Positions 52,270-61,174 of a stretch of DNA of 64,000 nt are shown here, in pieces. Made by a program: the position numbers and the translations under genes. The DNA lies in assembly GCA_023384415.1 (NCBI GenBank), contig JAHDWJ010000016.1:62001-126000 (forward strand). Reading direction: 5' to 3'. The number at the start of each line of letters is the position of its first letter. The stretch's first letter is position 1. Under the pieces are notes generated by a model. The model searched no databases, was not told the DNA's origin, and saw only the letters and a list, made by a program, of their open reading frames with translations. This stretch comes from Anaerolineae bacterium. Its GTDB lineage: Bacteria; Chloroflexota; Anaerolineae; Promineifilales; Promineifilaceae.

Positions 52270-53799
52270 ATGGCGGAAAAAGGTTCACCCATTGTTTTAG
52301 AGGCCAGAGGGCTTACCAAGCGGTTTCCCAGTGTGATAGCCAATGATCAGGTAGATTTATTTCTGCGCCGGGGGGAGATTCTGGCCCTGTTGGGGGAAAA
52401 TGGCGCGGGCAAAAGTACCCTGATGAATATGTTGTATGGCCTGTACCACCCTGATGAGGGGGAAATCTGGATCAAGGGGGAGAAGATCGCTCTGAAAAGC
52501 CCTGGCGATGCTATTGCTCGTGGGGTAGGTATGGTGCATCAACATTTCCAACTGGTGCCGGTGATGACAGTGGCCGAAAATGTGATGCTCGGCTCAGAGA
52601 CGACGCGCCGCTGGGGGATGCTGGATGCTCGTGCGGCCGCACGCCGGATTCGCAACCTCTCCCAACAATATGGGTTGCAAGTAGACCCAGAAGCGGTTGT
52701 AGAAGATTTGCCTGTAGGGGCCCAGCAGCGGGTAGAAATCATCAAAGCCCTCTACCGGCAGGCAGATATTTTGATTCTCGATGAGCCGACGGCTGTTCTT
52801 ACCCCCCAGGAAGCGAATGAATTGTTTCGCATCATGCGTGATTTGACAGCGCGAGGCGTCTCGATCATTTTTATTACCCATAAGCTGAAAGAGGTGTTGG
52901 CGGTGGCCGATCGGATTGGGGTGCTGCGTCGCGGCCGCGTCGTCGGCACTACCGATCCCAAAACGGCCACTGAAGCCAGCCTGGCCGAAATGATGGTCGG
53001 TCGGCAAGTGCTGCTCCGCGTGGAAAAAGATGATGCCAAACCTGGCCGCCCTATCTTGCAGCTTAACGATTTGCGGGTGAACGATGATCGGGGGCACCAG
53101 GCGGTAAAAGGCTTGAGTCTAGAGCTGTATGCCGGGGAAATATTGGGCGTTGCCGGGGTGGAAGGGAATGGGCAGCGGGAATTGGTAGAAGCGTTAACCG
53201 GGCTGCGGCCGCTTGCTGGGGGCACCGTTCTCATTGACGGGCAAGACACCACCCACTTCACCCCCCGCCAGATCACCGAACTAGGCGTCGCCCACATTCC
53301 CGAAGACCGGGAGAAACATGGCCTGGTCATGCCCCATCCCATCTCCGACAACATGGTATTAAATCGGTATTACCAACCCCCATATGCCCGGCACGGGGTC
53401 ATGCAGCAGGAAAAAATCATCGCTGATGGGGAAAAACTGGTGCAAAAATTTGATGTTCGCACCCCCTCAGTACGAAACACCGCCAGCAGCCTCTCCGGGG
53501 GAAATAAACAAAAAGTGATTGTTGCCCGTGAATTTTCCCACCCCACCAAACTGCTCATTGCCGCCCAACCTACTCGCGGCATTGATGTTGGCTCCATCGA
53601 ATTTATCCACAAACAGCTAATCACCCAACGGGATGATGGAGTCGCCGTACTCCTGGTTTCCGCCGAGTTAGATGAAATATTAAGCCTGGCCGACCGCGTA
53701 GCCGTCCTCTTTGATGGTCGAGTCGTCAAGCAGCTTCCCATCGAAGAGGCGACCCGCGAGCGGGTTGGCCTCTTGATGGCCGGCTCTACTGAAGCGTAA
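52270..53799 (+). CDS. ABC transporter ATPase with two nucleotide-binding domains (YufO-like)
   Basis: 509 residues, two fused ABC domains. NBD1: Walker A GENGAGKST, Q-loop area GVGMVHQHFQL, signature region LPVGAQQRVEIIKAL, Walker B ILILDEPTAVLT. NBD2: degenerate Walker A GVEGNGQREL, signature SLSGGNKQKVIVAREF, and AAQPTRGIDVGS in place of Walker B. This asymmetric pattern is normal for sugar/nucleoside importers (MglA/RbsA/YufO). It energises the two permeases upstream. The expected BMP-type binding lipoprotein gene is not adjacent. Confidence 0.93.
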   Translation: MAEKGSPIVLEARGLTKRFPSVIANDQVDLFLRRGEILALLGENGAGKSTLMNMLYGLYHPDEGEIWIKGEKIALKSPGDAIARGVGMVHQHFQLVPVMTVAENVMLGSETTRRWGMLDARAAARRIRNLSQQYGLQVDPEAVVEDLPVGAQQRVEIIKALYRQADILILDEPTAVLTPQEANELFRIMRDLTARGVSIIFITHKLKEVLAVADRIGVLRRGRVVGTTDPKTATEASLAEMMVGRQVLLRVEKDDAKPGRPILQLNDLRVNDDRGHQAVKGLSLELYAGEILGVAGVEGNGQRELVEALTGLRPLAGGTVLIDGQDTTHFTPRQITELGVAHIPEDREKHGLVMPHPISDNMVLNRYYQPPYARHGVMQQEKIIADGEKLVQKFDVRTPSVRNTASSLSGGNKQKVIVAREFSHPTKLLIAAQPTRGIDVGSIEFIHKQLITQRDDGVAVLLVSAELDEILSLADRVAVLFDGRVVKQLPIEEATRERVGLLMAGSTEA

Positions 53800-53922
53800 G
53801 ACAACCCTGACTTTCAGATTTTTCGTGATGGGTGAAACGGGATACATGAAACTGCTCCTGTCACGTATCACTTATCACGTTTCACCCCTCTTCCCCCCAA
53901 TTCCCACAAGACCAGAATTAAG

Positions 53923-53960
53923 CCACACATATCCCACAATGCTTTGTGGGATATGTGTGG
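53923..53960. repeat. Perfect 16-bp hairpin
   Basis: CCACACATATCCCACA (53923-53938) and its exact complement (53945-53960) with a six-base loop. Position downstream of the ABC operon suggests terminator or repeat. Confidence 0.6.
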
Positions 53961-54140
53961 GATATATAAATCGGTGATGACGTCTCGCAGACCAGCGGTG
54001 TCATCACGTTTCCAGGTCATAATCTCGTTTTCTGCTCTATAAAATCTCATAAGACTCAACGGCTTTACGCCCGAGATCAGAGCCAACGGCAAACAACAGG
54101 ATCGCTTTGGGATCACTCCATCTGGTATCCTAAAACAAGT

Positions 54141-54262
54141 TATACCCATCGTGGTCATAAAGTGACATTCTGGTTGGAGACTGGAGATTGAAGACTGGAG
54201 ACTGGTTAATATTGAGTCGCCAGTCTCACTGAAAATGTCAGTTTATGACCGTTGGCAGTATA
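54141..54262. repeat. MITE-like element, copy 2
   Basis: 122 bp, TATACCCATCGTGG to GTTGGCAGTATA. TCATAAAGTGACATTC near one end is the complement of TGTCA.TTTATGA near the other, giving imperfect terminal inverted repeats of about 30 bp with TA ends. The middle has GACTGGAGA direct repeats absent from part of copy 1 (38361-38476). Confidence 0.75.
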
Positions 54263-54311
54263 GATAATGCAGAGGAACTGGGAAAGCTCCAAATGCCAGG
54301 GGTAAATGACC

Positions 54312-57300
54312 ATGATAAGCGTAAAATGGCTGCCAATTCTAAGCTGTTTCTCAATTCTCTTTTTAGGGGGATTAGCTTGTACCCTTAGCTCATCTGGATC
54401 GGGACTGCCCACCAATCTGAGCAGGACACCGGATGCCCTCTATACTATCCGCCAGTTGCCAGCGCAAGGAGATTGGATTATCGGCGAGCGCACTGGGGAC
54501 AAACATTTCTTTGCCATTCACGTCGAAACGGGTGAGCGGCTGGCGCTTAACCTGAAGCAAGGCGGGCTGGCGTTTGCGGCCGAGGAGCCGGATGCTCTCT
54601 CCCCATTCTCTACCGGTTATTTGAGTTATAGCATTACCTGGGACGGTCGTTACACATTCAACCCCCCAAAGACGAGCGAAACCAATTACAGTATCGAGAC
54701 AGCCGACGGGACATTGCAGGTTGTCTATCAAAGCCAAAGCCAGTTTGAGCTGGTGACTACGGGTAGCAATGGGCAACAGCGCAGCCTGGCTCAGGGGGAA
54801 CGGCCGTCTGGCAAAACAGTAGAGGATATACGCGCATCGGACGACAGTCGTTTTATCTACATCTACTGGCACACCGGCTATCCGAACCCCGGTTATCCCG
54901 AATTCATGGTTGTAGATACGGCCAGTGGCTCCAGCCGCACTCTGATCCAGATTAACGAGGCAGAGCGGCTGTTCAAACAAGGGTATGCCCTCTCCCCCGA
55001 CGGGCAAACCCTATATATTGGCTTGCCCGACCGGCTGGAGGCCATCTCTGCCGTCAATGGGGCGTCCCGAACTGTTTTTCGGATCAGAAATAGCAAGCAG
55101 GCGTTGGCCGATTTCAGCCTCAGCCCCGACGGGCAGCGGCTGGTTTATTTACAGCGGATGGAAGAGTGCCGTGGCCGGCGGGACATAGAGGGCAACCCCA
55201 TCCCAGATGCTTGCCGCTTTGAGTTGTTTCTGATCAATGTTGACGGCAAGGAGCAAAAGCAGTTCACCGATGGCCTGGCCGATACCCCCGCGGTGCGTTG
55301 GATTGCCTGGTGGCAAGGGCCGGAGCCAGGCCAACCTACCCTGCCAACGGTCGAACAGGCGCATCAACTCCATACCCTGCCCGTCATTAGCGAAGGGTTG
55401 GCTGGCGGCCAGTTGATTTTGCTGGAGACGACCAACGGCCTTTTGGCTCTTTCGCCTCGTCAGACCAAACCGGTTCTCTGGCAGCCTGGTACGGAAGCCC
55501 CGCTGGCTGAGGTTCTGACAAGTGGTCAATATGCCCAGTTTGGCGATACTTTTTATTTGCGCGATGGCCGTTGGGCTGACCTGTCCCAATTAAGCCGCCC
55601 GGTTAGCGGCCGCGTCCTTATTTCGCCGAACGGTCGTTATATCGCTTATGAAACGTTTGACGGCGTTGTTTCTGATCAGCCCGCCCCCTACATCTACCTG
55701 GAAGATTTGCTTGATGGGGATGGCCGCCCCATTCTGGACGGCGGGACACGCATCCTTTCCTGGTTTGATGATGACAAAGCTCTCCTGGCAAAAAGGGGTG
55801 ATGAGATCATCCGCTTTTACCTGGGAAAAATACCGCTGACTGAGGGGCATCTTGGCCGTTTTACCACCAGCAATGAGGCGCGGCCGCAAGTCACCTATTA
55901 CGAAACGGCCGCCAATAACAACAACAAAGGCATCCTCTGGCGCGCTGGTTCACAGCTGCTCCACAGCACCGGGGCCAACCAGCCCCTGACGGAAACGATG
56001 CACCCCACTACCCCTTTCGTCCTCGCCCCGGACAATAACAGCGTCGCCTGGATTGATCAGACCTATCCTCAACTACGGGTGTATAGTATGTTCAACCCTG
56101 GTTCAGGCCCTGTGGTGCGGCCGCTCACCAATGAACCGCTGAAGGAAAGTCACAACCCGGTCGCTCACCTGGCCTGGTCACCCAATGGGGATCAGGTGGT
56201 GATATGGGCCGCCGGGCCGTGTGGCGAACAGAGCCAACCGGCTGCCGATTGTTACGGCGACCTGTTTTTGGTTGACCTGAACCGGGGTGCAGCGATGATG
56301 GAGGCCGTTCGTCTGACCGACAGCCAGATTCCCTTTGGGCAGGTGACAGGGCTGCAATGGCTGGGGCCAGACCACCCAGTCACCGCCGAGCCACCCATTC
56401 GTTACGCCGGTTTGAGCCAACTGCCAATCACCGCCAATGTCTTGTCCCCCAGCGACCGGGTTTTGCTGCAAACAGCCGCTGGCCCCCTGGCCCTGAATAG
56501 TTCATTGGCCACTCTGGCCCCCTGGCAAACGACACCAGCCGATATAGGCGGCCTCCTGGCTGGCGATTTTACCCATTTCGGCCTGAACATTTATGCCAGT
56601 GATGGCCGCCATGCTGACCTCTCTTTTTTGCCCCACCCAGTGATTGGCCGGGTTCTCATCTCGCCCAACGGCCGTTTCATCGCCTATGAAGCACAAGGGG
56701 CGCCAGATGCAGAACTGGCAGGGGCCTGGATTTATATCCACGACCTGGAGAACGGTCGTTCCGAAAGAGCGACACAGGGTGATAGCGATTTACTGGGTTG
56801 GTCAGGTGATTCCCGCTACCTGTTTATTCGCTCCCGCGCCAGCTACCTGCGAATTGAGTTGTTGGGGCCATCAGGGGAACGGGTCGTTCGCCTGAATCAT
56901 TTTGAACCAGACCTGACTGGGGCGCGACCGGTGCTGGGCACGTCAGATGGCCGCTATCTCATCTGGCAAACGGGAGCGCAGATGATGAATTGGATGTTTA
57001 TTCACCGAACGGCGGTTGTTGATGTAGAGGGGGAGGAAAGCGGCCGCAACCGGGCTTACCGGCTGGCAGACCAGCTATTTGAGCCTTATGTTTTTTCTCT
57101 GTCGCCTGATGAGGGCTACCTGGCCTATTTTGCCTATGAGCGGGCTGGCCTTTATGTGCGACAGGTTGGCAGTCAGGCCCATTGGCAGCTTAACCAAAAC
57201 GCCCATATTCACCACCTGACCTGGTCGCCAGACGGCCAGCGGCTGCTGGTCTGGGCTACGGTTGATTGTTTACTGGCAGCTAATACCCCCCTACCTAACT

Positions 57301-57428
57301 GTTATGGCGATCTCTACCTGTTTGATCTGACTAATCTGACTGAAGCGGGTTATGCTCCCGCCCTGCGCCTGACCAACAGCCAGATTCCTTATAACCAAAT
57401 AACGGGTATTCATTGGTTCAAAGAATAA
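54312..57428 (+). CDS. Secreted lipoprotein with duplicated beta-propeller (PD40-like)
   Basis: 1038 residues. N-terminal lipoprotein signal (MISVKWLPILSCFSILFLGG, LAC at about 23-25). The rest is beta-propeller blades with TolB/PD40 motifs (LSPDGQTLYIG, LSPDGQRLVYL, ISPNGRYIAYE, WSPNGDQVVIW). Residues from about 375 to 705 and from about 715 to 1038 are related: each has GRVLISPNGR.IAYE, a WSP.G...W segment, NCYGDL or DCYGDL, and a closing LT.SQIP...TG..W. It is therefore an internal duplication of a propeller module, likely a surface binding protein with no catalytic residues seen. ATG 54306 two codons earlier is equally possible. Confidence 0.8.
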   Translation: MISVKWLPILSCFSILFLGGLACTLSSSGSGLPTNLSRTPDALYTIRQLPAQGDWIIGERTGDKHFFAIHVETGERLALNLKQGGLAFAAEEPDALSPFSTGYLSYSITWDGRYTFNPPKTSETNYSIETADGTLQVVYQSQSQFELVTTGSNGQQRSLAQGERPSGKTVEDIRASDDSRFIYIYWHTGYPNPGYPEFMVVDTASGSSRTLIQINEAERLFKQGYALSPDGQTLYIGLPDRLEAISAVNGASRTVFRIRNSKQALADFSLSPDGQRLVYLQRMEECRGRRDIEGNPIPDACRFELFLINVDGKEQKQFTDGLADTPAVRWIAWWQGPEPGQPTLPTVEQAHQLHTLPVISEGLAGGQLILLETTNGLLALSPRQTKPVLWQPGTEAPLAEVLTSGQYAQFGDTFYLRDGRWADLSQLSRPVSGRVLISPNGRYIAYETFDGVVSDQPAPYIYLEDLLDGDGRPILDGGTRILSWFDDDKALLAKRGDEIIRFYLGKIPLTEGHLGRFTTSNEARPQVTYYETAANNNNKGILWRAGSQLLHSTGANQPLTETMHPTTPFVLAPDNNSVAWIDQTYPQLRVYSMFNPGSGPVVRPLTNEPLKESHNPVAHLAWSPNGDQVVIWAAGPCGEQSQPAADCYGDLFLVDLNRGAAMMEAVRLTDSQIPFGQVTGLQWLGPDHPVTAEPPIRYAGLSQLPITANVLSPSDRVLLQTAAGPLALNSSLATLAPWQTTPADIGGLLAGDFTHFGLNIYASDGRHADLSFLPHPVIGRVLISPNGRFIAYEAQGAPDAELAGAWIYIHDLENGRSERATQGDSDLLGWSGDSRYLFIRSRASYLRIELLGPSGERVVRLNHFEPDLTGARPVLGTSDGRYLIWQTGAQMMNWMFIHRTAVVDVEGEESGRNRAYRLADQLFEPYVFSLSPDEGYLAYFAYERAGLYVRQVGSQAHWQLNQNAHIHHLTWSPDGQRLLVWATVDCLLAANTPLPNCYGDLYLFDLTNLTEAGYAPALRLTNSQIPYNQITGIHWFKE

Positions 57429-57456
57429 TGGGCGTGGTTCAAGCCGGCGTTAATAA

Positions 57457-57531
57457 TTTCTCAATATTTTGGGAGTGTAAGGCAAGATTCTTTCTTGCCG
57501 CACAAGGAAGAAACTTACGATACATTATCCG
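57457..57531. repeat. Dispersed spacer repeat, copy B
   Basis: About 75 bp similar to 35727-35791. It overlaps the last codons of the following minus-strand gene (stop at 57515). Confidence 0.7.
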
Positions 57532-58810
57532 TTACTATGCGGCTGTGCAGAGCCATGCTCTTAATCGCTTCACACATAGGTTGGTTAAGAGGAAAATGTT
57601 GCTCCAGGAAGGATAGAATAGCCAGGGCTGATTCTTTGTTGCGTTCATACCCTTGCAGCCACGCGGCCGCGTGACTGGCTGTCATTTTATACCGCTGTTC
57701 AAAACGCCGCTCTGGGGCAAACGGATCACCAAACACCGGCTGTGCCGTTTCGATAAAGTCGGCCAACTCCACCAGCCGGTCTACGGCATACCCCTGAATA
57801 AAACGCAATGCCGACAGCCGTTCTCCCCGTCCCTCGCGGGCTAACCCCACATACAAATTGGTCAGTACCTCCCCCAACAACCATTCCTGATCGGGTTTCC
57901 GTCGGGTTGGTTGCGGCTGACGGGGTTGGCTGATGGTTTCGGGAACCTGGGGCTGTTTCCAGACAACCCGGCCGGCCGCAAAAGGGATTCCCAGTAACTC
58001 CTCTGGTTCAAACAGGGCAAATTCACAAAAAATCCCATCAGCAAAAAGGAGCTTATACCCATCTTCTGTGTTGGGGAAATGGTAAGCAATGGGGTTGATT
58101 GCGCTTAACCAATGTAAATCGTTCAGGTAAGCACGTTTATATCCCGGTTCAACAATGACGAAGAAATCCAGGTCAGAATAAGCGTCCAGCCGCTCTAATT
58201 CAACCCCGACTGATCCCAGCCCAATCAAGGCCAGAGCATGGTGGCTTCGTTCTAATGATTGCCCAATTTCATCCAGACGTGTCAAGAGAAGTTCTGTTTC
58301 CATTCCCTCTACCTGCTTAAGGGGTACATCAATCTTGTCCTCACTGGTTGGCGTATCCATCAACTCTTTGCGGAAATATCTCTCTGTCTCCTCATAACCC
58401 AAGGCGGCATGGGCCTGGGGACTCAGGGGATAAGAGGGGTTGGTGTCAGAGGCCATTTCCAAACACCCTTCAGCTTTGGCCCACGTTTCAGTCCTCTCAA
58501 CTAAAGCACGCCCCACACCGCGCCCTCGCCAATCAGGATCAACATACCATGCTTCCAGATAACCAATACGATCCGTTTCGCAGCCTGGGGCGGTGTGATG
58601 AATGGAGACCTCAACCAGGCCACACAAGCCGCCATCAGGCCGGGGGCAAACAAAAGCAGCATGAAGGGTAGGCAGTGGCGGGCGAGGTGGCACAGCGAGA
58701 AAGTGGGCAATTTCATTTGCCTCTTCATCAGGATCGGTATCAGGCCATAGGGCTACCCGCATACGCAACCACTCTGAAACATCATCTAATTGGACCGGTC
58801 GAATTATCAT
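57515..58810 (-). CDS. GNAT acetyltransferase fused to nucleotidyltransferase
   Basis: 431 residues. N-terminal GNAT domain (1-150) resembles AAC(6')-type enzymes: MIIRPVQLDDVSEWLRMR, LCGLVEVSIH, GYLEAWYVDPDWRGRGVGRAL (acetyl-CoA loop), GCLEMASDTNP and ALGYEETERYFRKEL. After a linker (150-175) a nucleotidyltransferase domain follows: GLGSVGVELERLDAYSDLDFF (about 196-216), a GS...DxD metal motif, and a helical C-terminal region. Both halves are complete, and the frame is continuous. Aminoglycoside-type or other small-molecule modification is inferred. The last residues (IVTDNVS) come from repeat copy B. No partner gene. Confidence 0.75.
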   Translation of the reverse strand: MIIRPVQLDDVSEWLRMRVALWPDTDPDEEANEIAHFLAVPPRPPLPTLHAAFVCPRPDGGLCGLVEVSIHHTAPGCETDRIGYLEAWYVDPDWRGRGVGRALVERTETWAKAEGCLEMASDTNPSYPLSPQAHAALGYEETERYFRKELMDTPTSEDKIDVPLKQVEGMETELLLTRLDEIGQSLERSHHALALIGLGSVGVELERLDAYSDLDFFVIVEPGYKRAYLNDLHWLSAINPIAYHFPNTEDGYKLLFADGIFCEFALFEPEELLGIPFAAGRVVWKQPQVPETISQPRQPQPTRRKPDQEWLLGEVLTNLYVGLAREGRGERLSALRFIQGYAVDRLVELADFIETAQPVFGDPFAPERRFEQRYKMTASHAAAWLQGYERNKESALAILSFLEQHFPLNQPMCEAIKSMALHSRIVTDNVS

Positions 58811-58824
58811 TGTCTATTCCCCTC

Positions 58825-58907
58825 ACCTGGACAAGCCAGAAAAGATTCATCCACAGATGCCACAGATAGGCACAGATTTCCAAGCCACCTGTGAAAATCT
58901 GTGTCAT
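58825..58907. repeat. CACAGAT foldback with 33-bp arm, inverted relative to 39483-39553
   Basis: 58825-58857 is the complement of 39521-39553 (one mismatch). CACAGATG..GGCACAGATTT and CTGTGAAAATCTGTGTCAT complete the foldback. Confidence 0.7.
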
Positions 58908-59020
58908 TTATTCCGGGGCACTGGTTAGTCTCCCAACCGGGAGTAAGCACGGTCAGAGGCCGGCCCGATATATCCCAACTTGTTGAATTTTGGGTAGGAA
59001 CATTGGCGGCTGACTTTTGG

Positions 59021-60388
59021 TCATTTCAGGATGTAGTAAGTGCCTTTGTTGGAGCCAATTTTTAGTAAGTGCCCCCGTTCGACGAGATCAACCAGATCGC
59101 GGCGCAAGGTTTCGCTGGAAACATCCTCAAAAAGCCGCTGATATTCCCGATTGGTGATGCTGCCATTTTGCCGCGTATAAGCCAGGGCACGGGCCTGCCG
59201 CTCGTTCATACTCTGCGCTCCACGAGGGGCGGTCCGCCGTTCTCGGCTGTTGGTGAGGGTAACGGTGAAGGAGTAAGGAGTTTCCCGAAATTGGGGGGGA
59301 TTGTGGCCGGCCTGCACCATCTCTTCAATCATCCGGTCTATGCCCAAGCCCAGTTCTTCGATATACCCCCATTGGTATAGGCCATTGACCAGGCGAGGGT
59401 TGCGGGAATAATGTTCTTCAACCAGGTTGTCTATGGTGATATAGCCGGGCAGGCCCCCGGGGCTGATAATCTCCAAACGGTCAGCGTACATGCGGATTTC
59501 CGTGCGCCGCCCCTTGATGCTGTAATCCCGGTGGCAGACGGCGTTGACAAGGGCCTCACGGACGGCAAAGGGAGGATATTCAGGCAGCTCTTCCCGCTCC
59601 AATCCATTGACGGTGGCCCCAACACGCATCTCTTCCCAGGTGATGGCCCAGGCTCGTTCGATGATACGCGCCAGAGGGCCGTTCAGTTCGTCCCGGCGGC
59701 CATACCCCACGCCGCCATCTTCGCCACGGGGTTCGGTGCCGGGGAATTTGACGAAGACGAGGCCGCTTTGGGGCAGGAAGGTTTGCGGCCGCTTGCCCAA
59801 CAACAATATCCCGGTCACGGTGGGATCGCCATATTGGTCTACTGCCCCAATTTCAAAGAGCATATTTTGGGGATTGGTGGGGCGGGGTGTACCGCGCTGC
59901 TCTCGTTTGGTGACATACTCGGCTACGATTTCCGGATCAAAATCTTGCTGAGTCGCCCCTGGAACGGGTTGGGTTTCATAATCGTTGGCATCTTTGGTGC
60001 TGGCAAGCTGGTGAACTTCCTGCCCAGAGAGGGGGCGGTTGTTGGCCCCGCTGCGGATGAGAACGCGGCCATCGGCCAGGCTGTGCAGCTCATTGCTGCG
60101 AGTAACTCGTATGCCAATGAGCATCCCTTGGGCTGTTTCTACCTGCTGCCAATCACCGCGCACAGGGGGACGACAGTTGGACGCGGCCGCGCGGAAGGCT
60201 CCTTCGGCCTCTTCCCCCCAAATTTCATTGACATAACGTCCATCCTCATCCAACCCCAGGACAATAAGTCCCCCTTCACCGTTGGCAAACGCCACCAGGC
60301 ATTCAGCCAGGAGATCGGCATCCGTTTCAGGCAAGAAAGCTAATTGTGAGCCAGGACGTTTGTTGCCCAGAGGAAATTGAGAAGCCAT
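59021..60388 (-). CDS. AlbA_2-domain / RecG-C-terminal-like regulator
   Basis: 455 residues. N-terminal AlbA_2 domain (about 10-125) with DLLAECLVAFANGEGGLIVLG. The central ATPase-like region (about 245-345) has FAVREALVNAVCHRDYSI, EIISPGGLPGYI and YIEELGLGIDRMIEEM, typical of HATPase_c_4. A C-terminal winged helix follows (NREYQRLFEDVSSETLRRDL). The architecture is common in putative transcriptional regulators in bacteria and archaea, and related to Schlafen-like AlbA_2 nucleases. DNA- or RNA-binding is likely, targets unknown. Probably autonomous; 39 bp separate it from the methyltransferase gene upstream. Confidence 0.85.
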   Translation of the reverse strand: MASQFPLGNKRPGSQLAFLPETDADLLAECLVAFANGEGGLIVLGLDEDGRYVNEIWGEEAEGAFRAAASNCRPPVRGDWQQVETAQGMLIGIRVTRSNELHSLADGRVLIRSGANNRPLSGQEVHQLASTKDANDYETQPVPGATQQDFDPEIVAEYVTKREQRGTPRPTNPQNMLFEIGAVDQYGDPTVTGILLLGKRPQTFLPQSGLVFVKFPGTEPRGEDGGVGYGRRDELNGPLARIIERAWAITWEEMRVGATVNGLEREELPEYPPFAVREALVNAVCHRDYSIKGRRTEIRMYADRLEIISPGGLPGYITIDNLVEEHYSRNPRLVNGLYQWGYIEELGLGIDRMIEEMVQAGHNPPQFRETPYSFTVTLTNSRERRTAPRGAQSMNERQARALAYTRQNGSITNREYQRLFEDVSSETLRRDLVDLVERGHLLKIGSNKGTYYILK

Positions 60389-60427
60389 AAGGAGTTCCCT
60401 GATGGGTGATGGGTGAAAACTTACGTT

Positions 60428-61150
60428 TCACTTCATTGCCAAAGAGTCACTTTTTTCACCCACATGAATGGCAATCGTGCCAAACATAAACAACTTAAAC
60501 CGTACCTGGCTGAATCCGGTCTGACGCATCGCTTCGGCCAGGGCTTCGGGGGTGCGGAACTGTTGGGTGCTGTCAGGTAGGTACCGGTACGCTTCGGATT
60601 CGCCGGTGATGAGGCGACCCAGAGTAGGGATGACTGTGTTGAGGTGGAACAAGATAAAGGGGCGGAGCAGGTTCCGCTTGGGGGGGCTAGATTCCAGAAC
60701 GATGACGCGGCCGCCAGGCTTCGTAACCCGCCACTGCTCCTGAAAAGCCTTATCTACATCAATCACATTGCGCATGAGAAAGCCAGAGGTCACAGCATCA
60801 AAATAATTATCAGGAAAGGGGAGTGCCAGAGTATCGGCACCCACCCATTGAATGGTGCGCCGCTCTGGGTATAGTTTGCCTGCCTGCATCATTTCCAGGG
60901 TAAAATCCCCTCCTACCGCTTGCAAACCGGGCACTTGCTGCATCCCTTCATAAGCAATGTCACCGGTGCCTGTAGCGATGTCCAGCAAGCGGCCGCCGGC
61001 GGGAATGTTGGCCTGAGCAATCACATAACGTCGCCAGCGCACATCCTGGCCGAACGTCATTAGCCGGTTCATCCGATCATACCGCCCGGCAATGCGGGCA
61101 AACATATTTTGTACATAGTGGGCACGTTCCTGCCCGGTTAAATGAGCCAT
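60428..61150 (-). CDS. menG: Demethylmenaquinone / ubiquinone methyltransferase
   Basis: 240 residues. YDRMNRLMTFGQDVRWRR, LDIATGTGDIAYEG (SAM motif I), ADTLALPFPDNYFDAVTSGF, and VIVLESSPPKRN with YRYLPDSTQQF are UbiE/MenG signatures. With menD, menB, menE and menH in the window and no sign of ubiquinone genes, the last menaquinone step is the likely role; it methylates demethylmenaquinone with SAM. Located 21 kb from the other men genes. Upstream is ftsK, 24 bp away on the same strand, so it may be cotranscribed with it. Confidence 0.92.
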   Translation of the reverse strand: MAHLTGQERAHYVQNMFARIAGRYDRMNRLMTFGQDVRWRRYVIAQANIPAGGRLLDIATGTGDIAYEGMQQVPGLQAVGGDFTLEMMQAGKLYPERRTIQWVGADTLALPFPDNYFDAVTSGFLMRNVIDVDKAFQEQWRVTKPGGRVIVLESSPPKRNLLRPFILFHLNTVIPTLGRLITGESEAYRYLPDSTQQFRTPEALAEAMRQTGFSQVRFKLFMFGTIAIHVGEKSDSLAMK

Positions 61151-61174
61151 AAGTTTTTAAGGGTTTTGGGGGGG

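Larger units (their letters stand above)
53800..54311. other. Spacer with hairpin, possible gene relic and MITE-like element
   Basis: 512 bp. Holds GTGAAACG-type words (about 53828-53890), the perfect hairpin (53923-53960) and the MITE-like copy (54141-54262). Between them the minus strand (about 54115-54030) has one frame reading WSDPKAILLFAVGSDLGRK, which looks protein-like but has no start and is cut by the MITE; I could not identify it. Confidence 0.45.

Noticed and set aside
53868..54158. 96-codon minus-strand frame in the spacer downstream of the ABC genes
   Set aside because: It crosses a perfect hairpin and the MITE-like end and shows no family. Another frame has a protein-like stretch, so a relic is possible but not supportable.
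59411..60343. 310-codon plus-strand frame opposite the AlbA_2 regulator
   Set aside because: The AlbA_2/HATPase protein on the minus strand has clear domains; the plus-strand translation has none.
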